Assembly (NCBI GenBank): GCA_963667575.2
Contig: CAXXHY010000033.1
Coordinates: forward strand, 78,556-142,555
DNA: 64,000 nt
Direction: 5' to 3'
Source of the DNA: G963665495 sp963667575
Lineage (GTDB): Bacteria; Desulfobacterota; Desulfovibrionia; Desulfovibrionales; Desulfovibrionaceae
A program made the translations under genes and the position numbers. This document shows positions 42,942-51,434 of the stretch, piece by piece; position 1 is the first letter of the stretch, and each line of letters begins with the position of its first letter. A model generated the notes under the pieces. That model worked only from the letters and a program-made list of their open reading frames with translations. It did no database searches and had not been told where the DNA came from.

Positions 42942-45446
42942 ATGCATATCATCAAACCCGACAATCTCGGCCTGTTCTTCCGGACCCTGCCCAGGGAAGG
43001 CGGCTTTGCGCTGGCGGTTTCGGCCTACGCCTGCTTTCCCCTGACCAGGGACAAAGGCGATCAGCTGCTCTTTGAGGCGGACATGTGGAAAGAGCTGGCC
43101 AAGGCCTTTGGCGAAAACGATATTTTCGACCCAGGGTTCCCCAAGCCCCGTGCGGAATTCCTGCTCTATGGCCGCTGTTTTCCCCAGAAGGAAACCACGG
43201 GCATGGAAGTGGGCGTCCGGGTGGGCAACCTGCTTAAGACGCTGCAGGTCATGGGACAGCGCTACTGGCAGGGCAACCACTGCACCGCGCCGGAAATTTT
43301 GAACCCCGTACGCCTGGACTGGTCCCAGGCTTACGGAAGTCCGGATTTTCCCGTCAATCCGCTGGGAAAGGGGCACACCAAGGAAAAGAAACCCGAAAAA
43401 CTGGCTGCTCCCACACTCCTGCGCCCCGGCGAACTGCTTTCGTCCGTACAGCAGGAACACGAGCCGGTCAGTTTCACGGCCATACCTCCTTTCTGGCCCC
43501 AGCGAGCCAAAAATCTCGGCAAATTCGACGATCGCTGGAAAGTGGAGGACTGGCCCTATCTCCCGCGCAGCAGCAAGGCCGAATTTTACTGCACTGCCCC
43601 GTCAGACCAGCGTTTCGACGGATTTTTCCAGGGAACCGAGATCATTGAAATCCAGGGAGCGCATCCGCAGCTTTCCACTATCCGTTGCGCCCTGCCGGGT
43701 CTGCGGGCCAGGCTTTTCGCCCAGAGATCCCAATGCGACCGCGAATGTTTTGCTGAAATTCCCAATCTGACAGACACCCTCTGGCTGTTGCCTGAACAGG
43801 AAATCGGCATTGTCTGCTACCGGGGCGTACTGCAGGGAGTGGATGAAGACGCCACGGACGTACTCCATGTGCTGGCAGACTGGGAGCCCCTGCAATCCGA
43901 CCCCAGACCGGTGGAGTACTACCACCAGGTGTTGCTGGATTCTCTGAAAAGTCCGCTGGACGAAGAGCCGGAGCCCGAACCAGAGCCCAAACCGGCTCCC
44001 GAGGCGCCGCCCGAACCCGCTCCGGCGCAAGCCGAGCCCACTCCGCCGCCCGCGGCCCTGGAAAAAATGGTCGGCGAAGCCGAAGCCGCGTTCAAAAAAA
44101 TGCTGGGCAAGCTCAAACTGACCGAAGCCGACATTGAAAAGCAACTGGCCAAATCGGCGCCGCCGGCAACCGCCGCCACTCCGCAAGCCCTTGAGGCCGA
44201 GATAGCGGGAATCGAAGCCCAGCTGCAGAAACTCCTGGCAGCCAGGGGGCTGACAACAGCGGATGTGGATCGTGTCCTTGCGGAAAAAGGCAAGACGCCC
44301 TCCCTGGCGCAACTTTCCGCAGACATGGACAAACAGCTGGCTTCCGGAAAGCTTACCGCTGAGCAGACCGAGGCCATGAAGACCATGAAGCAGGCCTTCA
44401 AGACTCTGGAAGAATTGCCTCCGGTACAGGAACCCAAGACGCCCGAACCCGAAGCAGAGCCGGGAACAGTCGACGGACAGGAGGAAGCCCCGCAGGAAGC
44501 GGCCCCCGAGCAGAAGGCAGCCAAGGCGGATTACCACGGACAGGCCCTGGTGGGAGCGGATTTCCGCGATGCGGTCCTGGAAAACGCCGACTTTTCCGAC
44601 GCCATCCTTCATGGGGCTGATTTCCAAGGTGCCATTCTCACCAATGCCAATTTCTCGGGCGCCGACCTGACAGACGCGCGATTGGGCGAAGTCGAAGCCA
44701 ACGGCGCCAACTTTTCCAACGCCCGGTTCATCGCCACGGACCTCCGCCACGGCAATTTCAGCCAGTGCGATTTTTCAAACGCCTGTTTCCACCGGGCCGA
44801 CCTGGACAACGCGGATTGCAGCAGCTGCAACCTCCTGCAGGCGGAACTCCACTTCAGCAGAGCCAAGCGTACGTCTTTTCAGGGCGCCAACCTCACCGAC
44901 GTAAATTTCTACGGTTCCCTGCTGGAGCGTACGGCCTTTGGCGACGCTGTCATGCACCATGTCAGCATCACCGAATGCCTGGCCGACGGCGCCGAATTCT
45001 ACGGCGTCAACGGCACGGGCATCTGCATTCGCCGGACTTCCATGGTCAAATCACGGGCCGACAAGCATACGCGCCTGGAAAAGATCATGCTCAACAACGT
45101 GAACATGACGCAGGCCCGCTGGGCCGGCGCCAATGTCAAAAACGCCCATTTCTGGAACATCTTGCTCAACGGCGCTGATTTTTCAAACGCGCTTCTTGAG
45201 AACAACACCATGAGCCGGGTTCAGGGCAAGCGCGTCAATCTCCTCCGGGCCGAGATCATCAGTCCGAGGCTGCGCCGTGTGAATCTGTTCAAAAGCTCCC
45301 TGCGCAAGGCAAAGCTCGTCAACGGACGCGCCATGCTGGCCAATCTGTACGGGGTCGACCTGTACGGCCTGCATCTCAAAAATTCGCATGCTGAAAATTC
45401 CAACCTGAAGCGTACGCTCTGGGAAAAGGTAGCAAAGAATGCGTGA
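42942..45446 (+). CDS. DUF2169 T6SS adaptor fused to pentapeptide repeats
   Basis: An 834-residue fusion. Residues about 1-330 are a DUF2169 domain (LAVSAYACFPLTRDKGDQLLFEADMWKEL; RAEFLLYGRCFPQKE), a family found beside VgrG and PAAR-like genes and thought to help load effectors. A Pro/Glu-rich linker (about 345-375) and helical stretch (about 376-510) follow. From about 527 to the end there are pentapeptide repeats of the A(D/N)FxxA type (LVGADFRDAVLENADFSDAI), predicted to form a right-handed quadrilateral beta-helix. The stop overlaps the next pentapeptide gene by 8 bp. Adaptor function is inferred from context; a secreted or toxin role cannot be excluded. Confidence 0.85.
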   Translation: MHIIKPDNLGLFFRTLPREGGFALAVSAYACFPLTRDKGDQLLFEADMWKELAKAFGENDIFDPGFPKPRAEFLLYGRCFPQKETTGMEVGVRVGNLLKTLQVMGQRYWQGNHCTAPEILNPVRLDWSQAYGSPDFPVNPLGKGHTKEKKPEKLAAPTLLRPGELLSSVQQEHEPVSFTAIPPFWPQRAKNLGKFDDRWKVEDWPYLPRSSKAEFYCTAPSDQRFDGFFQGTEIIEIQGAHPQLSTIRCALPGLRARLFAQRSQCDRECFAEIPNLTDTLWLLPEQEIGIVCYRGVLQGVDEDATDVLHVLADWEPLQSDPRPVEYYHQVLLDSLKSPLDEEPEPEPEPKPAPEAPPEPAPAQAEPTPPPAALEKMVGEAEAAFKKMLGKLKLTEADIEKQLAKSAPPATAATPQALEAEIAGIEAQLQKLLAARGLTTADVDRVLAEKGKTPSLAQLSADMDKQLASGKLTAEQTEAMKTMKQAFKTLEELPPVQEPKTPEPEAEPGTVDGQEEAPQEAAPEQKAAKADYHGQALVGADFRDAVLENADFSDAILHGADFQGAILTNANFSGADLTDARLGEVEANGANFSNARFIATDLRHGNFSQCDFSNACFHRADLDNADCSSCNLLQAELHFSRAKRTSFQGANLTDVNFYGSLLERTAFGDAVMHHVSITECLADGAEFYGVNGTGICIRRTSMVKSRADKHTRLEKIMLNNVNMTQARWAGANVKNAHFWNILLNGADFSNALLENNTMSRVQGKRVNLLRAEIISPRLRRVNLFKSSLRKAKLVNGRAMLANLYGVDLYGLHLKNSHAENSNLKRTLWEKVAKNA

Positions 45447-46449
45447 CATCATCCTCAAAGCCGTAAGCGAAAACACCCCAATACGCGATCTCGATTGCTC
45501 GGGGCAGAATCTGCGCGAAATCGATTGTACGGGCGCAGTGTTTGAAAAAGTGAACTTCCAGAACGCCAAACTGCACATGGCCATGTTCAATAGCGCTGTT
45601 TTTCAGGACTGCAACCTGAGCAACGCCGATTTTTCGGGAACCCGGCTGGAAAGGGCGGAGTTCGAGAACTGCCCCCTGGCCCATGCGGATTTTTCCCAGG
45701 CCCACGGCGTGAATGCCGTGTTCGAACAGTGCGATGCGAGTCAGACCCGCTTCAACGGCGCCATGATGCTCAATGCCACGTTTGCCCAGTGCGTATTTGA
45801 TAAAACAGACTTCAGCGACGCAAGCCTCAGCAGGGCGACCTTGATAAAATCCGGGCTCACAACGGTTATCTTCCGCAACACCAACCTGCAGAAGACCCTG
45901 TTCAGCAACGCCAAACTGGCGCGTCAGACGTTTGCGGACTGCTCGCTGACACTGGCCATGTTCAATGGCTGCGACCTTACTGAAGCCGTGTTTTCGGATC
46001 TGGACGTAGCCAAGGTCATTTTTACCGGCGCCAACCTTACCGGGGCAAAATTTCTGCGCGTCAAAGGAAAAACAGCCAATTTCCGCAAGGCAAAGGCCGA
46101 CCTGGCGCAATTTCTCGGCAGCGAGCTGCCCATGGCGGATTTTTCAGGAGCTTCTCTGCACGGAGCGGATTTTTCCCAGGCCGGGCTGGAAGCGGCGCAA
46201 TTTCGGGAAGCGGACTGCAGCGGGGCGAAATTCAACAATACCCGGCTGGACTACGCCAATTTTTCCCAGGCCAAGGTAAAGGAAACCTCTTTCGCGCACG
46301 CGCAGTTGCTCGGTGCCAACATGCACCGCGTAGACATGGATTCCGCCCGATTCCAGGGAACCGACACCAGCACCATCAGGCCCACGGACAAGGATCTGGC
46401 CGAGGCCGAACAATGGGCGCCGGACGCGCTGTTCGACGAAATCAAATAA
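45439..46449 (+). CDS. Pentapeptide-repeat protein of the VgrG module
   Basis: A 336-residue protein made almost wholly of pentapeptide repeats (LSNADFSGTRLERAEFEN; SGASLHGADFSQAG), predicted to be a beta-helix about 60 coils long. No signal peptide or membrane helix. The start at 45439 overlaps the preceding fusion gene by 8 bp, so the two are made together. It may extend or cap the helix of the upstream protein, or act as an effector-binding scaffold. DNA mimicry, seen in some pentapeptide proteins, is possible but not supported by context. Confidence 0.87.
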   Translation: MRDIILKAVSENTPIRDLDCSGQNLREIDCTGAVFEKVNFQNAKLHMAMFNSAVFQDCNLSNADFSGTRLERAEFENCPLAHADFSQAHGVNAVFEQCDASQTRFNGAMMLNATFAQCVFDKTDFSDASLSRATLIKSGLTTVIFRNTNLQKTLFSNAKLARQTFADCSLTLAMFNGCDLTEAVFSDLDVAKVIFTGANLTGAKFLRVKGKTANFRKAKADLAQFLGSELPMADFSGASLHGADFSQAGLEAAQFREADCSGAKFNNTRLDYANFSQAKVKETSFAHAQLLGANMHRVDMDSARFQGTDTSTIRPTDKDLAEAEQWAPDALFDEIK

Positions 46450-46466
46450 GCAGGCAGGAGATTACG

Positions 46467-47096
46467 ATGCAATCAGGAAAAGCCAAAGTAATGTATCCGG
46501 GACGCATGTTCGGACACGATGCCGCGGGCGCTGGCGAATTGCTGCCCGGCACAGTGCTCGGCAATGAGAACGGTCTGCTGCGCGTCTGCCTGGCCCAGGG
46601 ACAGGTACTCGAACTGAAACAGGCCGCAGCCTGCCTGATCACCCCCGAACCAGGGGACAGCGTACTGACTTTTACTCCCGGCGCAGGCCAGGGCTATGTG
46701 CTCAGCGTGCTGGAGAAAAAACAGCCGGACAGCACCCTCGCCTTTCCCGGCGACGTGACCCTTTCCGCACGCAACCTGCACCTGAGCGCGCAGGAAAAGC
46801 TCGAACTGGAGGCCCAGGAGGGCCAGGCGCGCTTCGTGTTCTTCGGCCTCATCGCCGCGGGCCTGGACGCCAAGGTGCAGAATCTGGTCAGCGTCTGCGA
46901 CACCGTACGCAGTACGGCAAGATCCGTCGTACAACATATGCGGGACTGCTTCCGCCGCGTGGACAATGTGGACAGCGTGGATGCCGCGCGCCTGCGCCAG
47001 CGGGTCACCAAACGTTACAGCCTGAACGCCAAGGATGCCGCGTTGCGCGCCGAAAACGACATGAAAATGGATGGCGAACGCATCCATATCGGATAA
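46467..47096 (+). CDS. DUF3540 protein of T6SS loci
   Basis: A 209-residue protein of the DUF3540 type. The N-terminal half is a small beta-rich domain (LPGTVLGNENGLLRVCLAQGQVLELKQAA; DSVLTFTPGAGQGYVLSVLEKK), like an OB/spike-associated fold, and the C-terminal half is helical (LVSVCDTVRSTARSVVQHMRDC). I start at ATG 46467, with GCAGGAG upstream, not at the earlier in-frame codon inside the pentapeptide gene. DUF3540 genes characteristically lie between DUF2169 and DUF4150 genes in T6SS islands, as here. Its molecular role is not known. Confidence 0.83.
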   Translation: MQSGKAKVMYPGRMFGHDAAGAGELLPGTVLGNENGLLRVCLAQGQVLELKQAAACLITPEPGDSVLTFTPGAGQGYVLSVLEKKQPDSTLAFPGDVTLSARNLHLSAQEKLELEAQEGQARFVFFGLIAAGLDAKVQNLVSVCDTVRSTARSVVQHMRDCFRRVDNVDSVDAARLRQRVTKRYSLNAKDAALRAENDMKMDGERIHIG

Positions 47097-47135
47097 AATT
47101 TCATTTAAACAAAAACAATCTCAGGGAGAACAGCG

Positions 47136-47522
47136 ATGTTTGCGTGCACCATAGCGGAAGGAATGGCAATGGGAATGCCCGACGTCTGCAAGACGCCGCC
47201 CTTTTCCGAACCCATCCCCTACCCCAATCTGGCCGAGATGCCCATGGCCGAGCCCGCAGCCGAAACGATTCTGATCGATGGTTCCCCGGCCCTGACCATC
47301 AACTCCACCGTGGAAGAGACCAACGGCGATCAGGTGGGTGTGGAAGGCGGCGTGGTATCCAGCACCATAATGGAGGCCATGAAATTTGCCGAAGGCAGCA
47401 TGAAGATCACCCTGGAGGGATCCGCCGCGGTCCGGCTGACTACCCCGACTACCCACAACAACGAAAACACCATTGGTGTGGTCATGGTGCCCAGCCAGGA
47501 AAAAGTCATGATCATGTCCTGA
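47136..47522 (+). CDS. DUF4150 PAAR-like spike-tip protein
   Basis: A 128-residue PAAR-like protein expected to sharpen the VgrG tip. Motifs are PDVCKTPPFSEPIPYPN, ILIDGSPALTINS and STIMEAMKFAEGSMKI, with TPTTHNNENTIG near the end. No C-terminal toxin domain is attached, unlike many PAAR effectors. GGGAG precedes the ATG. It closes the vgrG-DUF2169-pentapeptide-DUF3540-DUF4150 block, which together supplies spike and adaptor parts but no sheath, baseplate or membrane complex. Confidence 0.87.
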   Translation: MFACTIAEGMAMGMPDVCKTPPFSEPIPYPNLAEMPMAEPAAETILIDGSPALTINSTVEETNGDQVGVEGGVVSSTIMEAMKFAEGSMKITLEGSAAVRLTTPTTHNNENTIGVVMVPSQEKVMIMS

Positions 47523-47578
47523 GATGTTTTTTTCAAGGACACGCAGATCTAACAGCATACGACGACAAGGAGTCCCTT

Positions 47579-48196
47579 ATGACTATGGGCGTAAAAGACG
47601 CAATAACCGCACGGCACAGTGTCCGTACCTTCACCAAGGAACCGCTGTCCGAGGCACAGATACAAGAACTTCTGGAGGCCGCCCGCAACGCGCCTTCCAG
47701 CCTGAATTCCCAACCCTGGCGCTTCAAGGTGGTCACCGACCCCGACGACCTGGCCTGGTTCGCCACCAGTGAAGCAAGCCGTTCGCAGGTCTGGCTGAGC
47801 AAGGCTCCGGCCATCATCATCTCCTGCGTGGACCTCGAAAATTACGTCAAGGATTCGCAGTCCGCGGCCTTTTTCTACCGCGACAACGACCTGATGCAAG
47901 GGGATCCCATGGACGGCATCGATGAATACGTTTCCCGCGAGGCCGATGCCGAAGAGGCCGCCAAATTCGGCGCCTGCGCCATGAATACCGGCATTGCCGT
48001 GGCCTTTCTGATGCTGCGCGCCGTGGAAATGGGCCTGGGCACCTGCTGGGTGGGGATGTTCAGCGAAAAGAACGTCAAAGCCCGCTTCAACATCCCCGAT
48101 GGCATGCGCGTGGTGAACATCCTGGCAGTGGGTACGCCCGACGAATCCAGCATGCCCCCGCGCAAACGCAAAAGCCTGGAAGACATCACGCTCTAG
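47579..48196 (+). CDS. Nitroreductase family flavoprotein
   Basis: A 205-residue FMN-dependent reductase. MTMGVKDAITARHSVRTFTKEPLS and LLEAARNAPSSLNSQPWRFKVV are the classic N-terminal FMN-binding motifs; GLGTCWVGMFSE and ILAVGTPDE complete the fold. It probably reduces nitro compounds, quinones or similar electrophiles with NAD(P)H. The start is ATG 47579 after AAGGAG; an open frame extending to 47144 overlaps the DUF4150 gene out of frame and is not used. It may be cotranscribed with the T6SS block (56-bp gap) but is more likely independent. Confidence 0.92.
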   Translation: MTMGVKDAITARHSVRTFTKEPLSEAQIQELLEAARNAPSSLNSQPWRFKVVTDPDDLAWFATSEASRSQVWLSKAPAIIISCVDLENYVKDSQSAAFFYRDNDLMQGDPMDGIDEYVSREADAEEAAKFGACAMNTGIAVAFLMLRAVEMGLGTCWVGMFSEKNVKARFNIPDGMRVVNILAVGTPDESSMPPRKRKSLEDITL

Positions 48197-48217
48197 GCGT
48201 CATTCTTTCCAACAACG

Positions 48218-48256
48218 AAAAAACGCCCGGCCTGACGAACAGACCGGGCGTTTTTT
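48218..48256. terminator. Bidirectional terminator between nitroreductase and gadB
   Basis: AAAAAACGCCCGG and CCGGGCGTTTTTT flank a 13-base loop, giving a stem with an A-run on one side and a T-run on the other. It serves both convergent genes. Confidence 0.9.
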
Positions 48257-48282
48257 GTGTTTTTTTGAGGTGCTGTAGCAAA

Positions 48283-49683
48283 CTATTTCTTTGGTCCGCC
48301 ATGGGAAAATCCGCCGTATTCCGCGCCAAGGGGCTTTGTCACCGGGTTTTCCTTAAAGTAGGCGATGCAGCGTTTCATGTCTTCGATGAGCAGGGATCCC
48401 AGGTCGCGGCTGACGCCATGGCGTACGAGGATGCGCATGACCACCATGTCCTCGCGATTGGCGGGCATGGAATAGGCCGGCACCTGCCAGCCCCGCGTAC
48501 GCAGCCTGTCGGAGAAATCATAGCAGGTGAACCCGGGGTTCACGCCTTCTTTCATGGCCCAGGAAACTGCGGGAATGCCGCCGCGGCCGTCGTAGATGAT
48601 CTCGAACATGCCCAGCTTGTTGATTTCGTCGGCAATGAAGGCCGCGGTGTCGTAGCAGGCCTGATGCAGTTTGCGGTAGCCTTCGCGGCCCAACCGCATG
48701 AAATTGTAGTACTGCGCCACGATCTGTCCGCCCGGACGCGAAAAATTCAAGGCAAAGGTGGGCATGTTGCCGCCCAGGTAATTGACCCAGAAAACCAGGT
48801 CTTCGGGCAGGTCTGCCGTATCGCGCCAGACCACCCAGCCCACGCCCAGGGGCGCCAGGCCGAACTTGTGGCCGGAAGCGTTGATGGATTTGACGCGTTC
48901 GAGGCGAAAATCCCATTCCAGATCAGGATCGCAGAAAGGCGCGATGAACCCGCCGCTGGCACCGTCCACATGGATGGGTATATCCAGGCCGGTTTCCGCC
49001 TGCAGCTTGTCCAGGGCGTCATTGACGGCCTTTACCGGCTCGTAGTCGCAGGTGAAGGTCACGCCCAGGGTGGGCACCACGCCGATGGTGTTCTCGTCGC
49101 AGCGTTTGATGACCTCTTCCGGACTCATGATCAGCCGTCCCTTTTCCATGGGAATCTCGCGCAGCTCCACATCCCAGTATCTGGCGAACTTATGCCAGCA
49201 GATCTGTACCGGGCCGCAAATCATGTTGGGCTTGTCGGTGGGCTTGCCCTGGGCCTTCATTTTTTCGCGCCAGCGCCATTTCATGGCCATGCCGCCGAGC
49301 ATGGCGGCCTCCGAGGAGCCCGTGGTGGAACAGCCGATGGTATTGGCGGCATCGGGCGAATTCCAGAGATCGGCCAGCATGTGCACACAGCGGCTTTCAA
49401 TCTCGGCGGTCTGCGGATATTCGTCCTTGTCGATCATGTTCTTGTCCACGCACTCGTCCATGAGCTGGTGGATTTCCTGATCGATCCAGGTGGAGCAGAA
49501 GGTGGCCAGATTCTGCCGCGAATTGCCGTCCAGCATCAATTCGTCGTGAATCATCTGGTACACGTCCCTGGCCCGTTCCTCGTGTTTCGGGAACTTGTAC
49601 TTGGGCATGGGTTTGGACAAATCGGGCGTGGCGTATATGTCGTCCAGAAGTTCTTCCCGGACCTGATCTTTATCGTGCAGCAT
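48283..49683 (-). CDS. gadB: Glutamate decarboxylase
   Basis: PLP enzyme converting glutamate to GABA while consuming a proton. The 466 residues are the normal length and carry NTIGCSTTGSSEAAMLGGMAMKW, the pocket IHVDGASGGFIAPF and the PLP lysine motif SINASGHKFGL. The N-terminus (MPKYKFPKHEERA) also matches. It is 108 bp downstream of the antiporter gadC on the same strand, forming a glutamate-dependent acid-resistance pair. AGGAGA precedes the ATG. The extreme C-terminus (GGFSHGGPKK) ends in histidine and glycine, as in family members where it plugs the active site at neutral pH. Confidence 0.96.
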   Translation of the reverse strand: MLHDKDQVREELLDDIYATPDLSKPMPKYKFPKHEERARDVYQMIHDELMLDGNSRQNLATFCSTWIDQEIHQLMDECVDKNMIDKDEYPQTAEIESRCVHMLADLWNSPDAANTIGCSTTGSSEAAMLGGMAMKWRWREKMKAQGKPTDKPNMICGPVQICWHKFARYWDVELREIPMEKGRLIMSPEEVIKRCDENTIGVVPTLGVTFTCDYEPVKAVNDALDKLQAETGLDIPIHVDGASGGFIAPFCDPDLEWDFRLERVKSINASGHKFGLAPLGVGWVVWRDTADLPEDLVFWVNYLGGNMPTFALNFSRPGGQIVAQYYNFMRLGREGYRKLHQACYDTAAFIADEINKLGMFEIIYDGRGGIPAVSWAMKEGVNPGFTCYDFSDRLRTRGWQVPAYSMPANREDMVVMRILVRHGVSRDLGSLLIEDMKRCIAYFKENPVTKPLGAEYGGFSHGGPKK

Positions 49684-49791
49684 GGGGTTCTCCTATGGCT
49701 TGGGGTTAGCGTACGGGGAATACTGCTCCCGTTGTAGCATCCATGGCGTTTTCATGGAAGGCCATGGGGCAAAAAGACCGTATGCCCGGCC

Positions 49792-51243
49792 TCAGTTCTG
49801 TTTTTTCCAGCTCGGCTTTTTCAACGCATTGATGAGCAGGGGCAGTCCGGTAAAGACCACCAGCCCTACGAGCACCAGACCGACATACAGGGCCGGATTG
49901 CCCACCTTGAGATTGCTGGGCGGGAAAAAGCCGACGACAAAGGCGAACAGCACGCCCGCGAGTCCGACGCCGGCCACGGCGCACATGCCGCCGTTTCCGC
50001 CAGGGACCTTGTACGTACGGGGAAGATCCGGCCGCGTGAAACGAAGCTTTATGGCCGCCGCGTACATCAGAATGTACATGACCAGATACAGGGTCACGGT
50101 CATGGCGGAAATCATGAAAAAGGCCACGCTGACGTTGTCCATGACGAAATACAGCCCGGCCAGCAGGCTGACGATGATCGCCTGAATAATCAGAATGACG
50201 ATGGGCATGCCCTTTTTATTGGTCTTTGCCAGAAAAGGCGGCAGCTCGCCCAGGTCCGCCGTATGCAGCAGACCGCGGCTGGGACCGCTGATCCAGGACA
50301 TGACGCCGCCGATGGCGCCGAAGGCCACCAGCAGGCCGATGACCGGGGTCAGAAACTCCAGATGGAACTTGCCGAGCAGCGAGGTGAAGGCCTGCATCAA
50401 CCCGGCTGTCAGGCTGATTTCCTGGGCCGGAATAACCGCTGCCACGCAAAAGGAGCCCAGGGTGAACAGTACGAAGATGATGCCGGCGGCCAGAAACATG
50501 GATTCCGGAAACTGCTTGCCGGGATTGTCCAGCTCGTTGGCATGCACCGCGTGCACTTCCACACCGGCAAAAAGCAGAATGATGCCGGCCAGAAAGGCCA
50601 CGCTGCCCAGACCGGTGATATGCGGAAACAGCCGCGCATGGGGCAACTGGCCGACGAGCTTTTCCGCATCGGCCACCTGTGTCGAAACATGGAGAAATTC
50701 CAGGGGATTGCCCATGATCACCCAGAGTATGCCCAGGATGATGATCAGGGCGCCGGGGAGCATGGTTCCGAAAAGAACGCCGTATTTGGTCACCTTGCTC
50801 ACCACGTCCGTACCGGCCAGGGTCAGAAAGGTGGCCATCCAGTAGGCCCCGAGAATGATGGAGCCCGTGTACACGCCGCTGTTGGCGAGATTGGGATCGA
50901 AAAACAGATAGGCCAGAGCGCCTGCTGCAAAGCCGAGTACCGTGGGATACCAGACCACGTTCTGAATCCATTGCAGCCAGATGGCCGTGAAGCCCCAACG
51001 CGAACCAAAGGCCTCTTTGACCCAGGTGTAAACGCCGCCGGAATCCTTGGTAAAGGCGCCGCCAAGCTCGGCGGCCACCAGGGAGGCGGGAATAAGAAAA
51101 ATAATGGTTGAAAACAGGATGTAGAAGATCATGGACAGACCTTCCTTGGCCATCATGGGCAGTCCCCGTAAGCTGACCACTGCGGCTACGGTCATCAAGG
51201 ACAACGTAACAACGGATAGTCCCTTTCCCCCGGACTTGGGCAT
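49792..51243 (-). CDS. gadC: Glutamate/GABA antiporter
   Basis: A 483-residue APC-superfamily exchanger with about 12 membrane helices that would bring in glutamate and release GABA. Conserved segments include FSTIIFLIPASLVAAELGGAF, GGVYTWVKEAFGSRWGFTAIWLQW, SWISGPSRGLLHTADLGELPP and LPRTYKVPGG. It ends with LLINALKKPSWKKQN, a short C-terminal tail compared with the longer E. coli GadC plug, so pH gating may differ. AAGGA precedes the ATG. An inverted repeat lies 33-61 bp upstream. Confidence 0.94.
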   Translation of the reverse strand: MPKSGGKGLSVVTLSLMTVAAVVSLRGLPMMAKEGLSMIFYILFSTIIFLIPASLVAAELGGAFTKDSGGVYTWVKEAFGSRWGFTAIWLQWIQNVVWYPTVLGFAAGALAYLFFDPNLANSGVYTGSIILGAYWMATFLTLAGTDVVSKVTKYGVLFGTMLPGALIIILGILWVIMGNPLEFLHVSTQVADAEKLVGQLPHARLFPHITGLGSVAFLAGIILLFAGVEVHAVHANELDNPGKQFPESMFLAAGIIFVLFTLGSFCVAAVIPAQEISLTAGLMQAFTSLLGKFHLEFLTPVIGLLVAFGAIGGVMSWISGPSRGLLHTADLGELPPFLAKTNKKGMPIVILIIQAIIVSLLAGLYFVMDNVSVAFFMISAMTVTLYLVMYILMYAAAIKLRFTRPDLPRTYKVPGGNGGMCAVAGVGLAGVLFAFVVGFFPPSNLKVGNPALYVGLVLVGLVVFTGLPLLINALKKPSWKKQN

Positions 51244-51275
51244 AATGCGATCCTTTTGTTTATCGTCAGTGTAAT

Positions 51276-51304
51276 AAATTCAATATCTATGTCTTATTGA
51301 ATTT
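51276..51304. promoter_or_regulatory. Inverted repeat upstream of gadC
   Basis: AAATTCAATA and TATTGAATTT form perfect 10-bp arms around a 9-base centre, 33 bp upstream of the gadC start. The position fits an operator overlapping the promoter or a structured leader. Identity of a binding protein is unknown. Confidence 0.5.
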
Positions 51305-51434
51305 CCCCTCCAAGTAAATACCATGGATCTACTCCATAAAATACGAAAAAGCTATGGCGAACACGTTTCAATTAGTTACCCGACCTTGTCAGTATAGCTC
51401 TGTCTCAGGCTTCATTCTGCCGCCGCCCCAGGCC

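Noticed and set aside
47144..47578. N-terminal extension of the nitroreductase
   Set aside because: It overlaps the DUF4150 gene out of frame; ATG 47579 has a proper ribosome site and matches the family start.
48265..49737. A 490-codon open frame on the plus strand
   Set aside because: Antisense to gadB and begins in a terminator.
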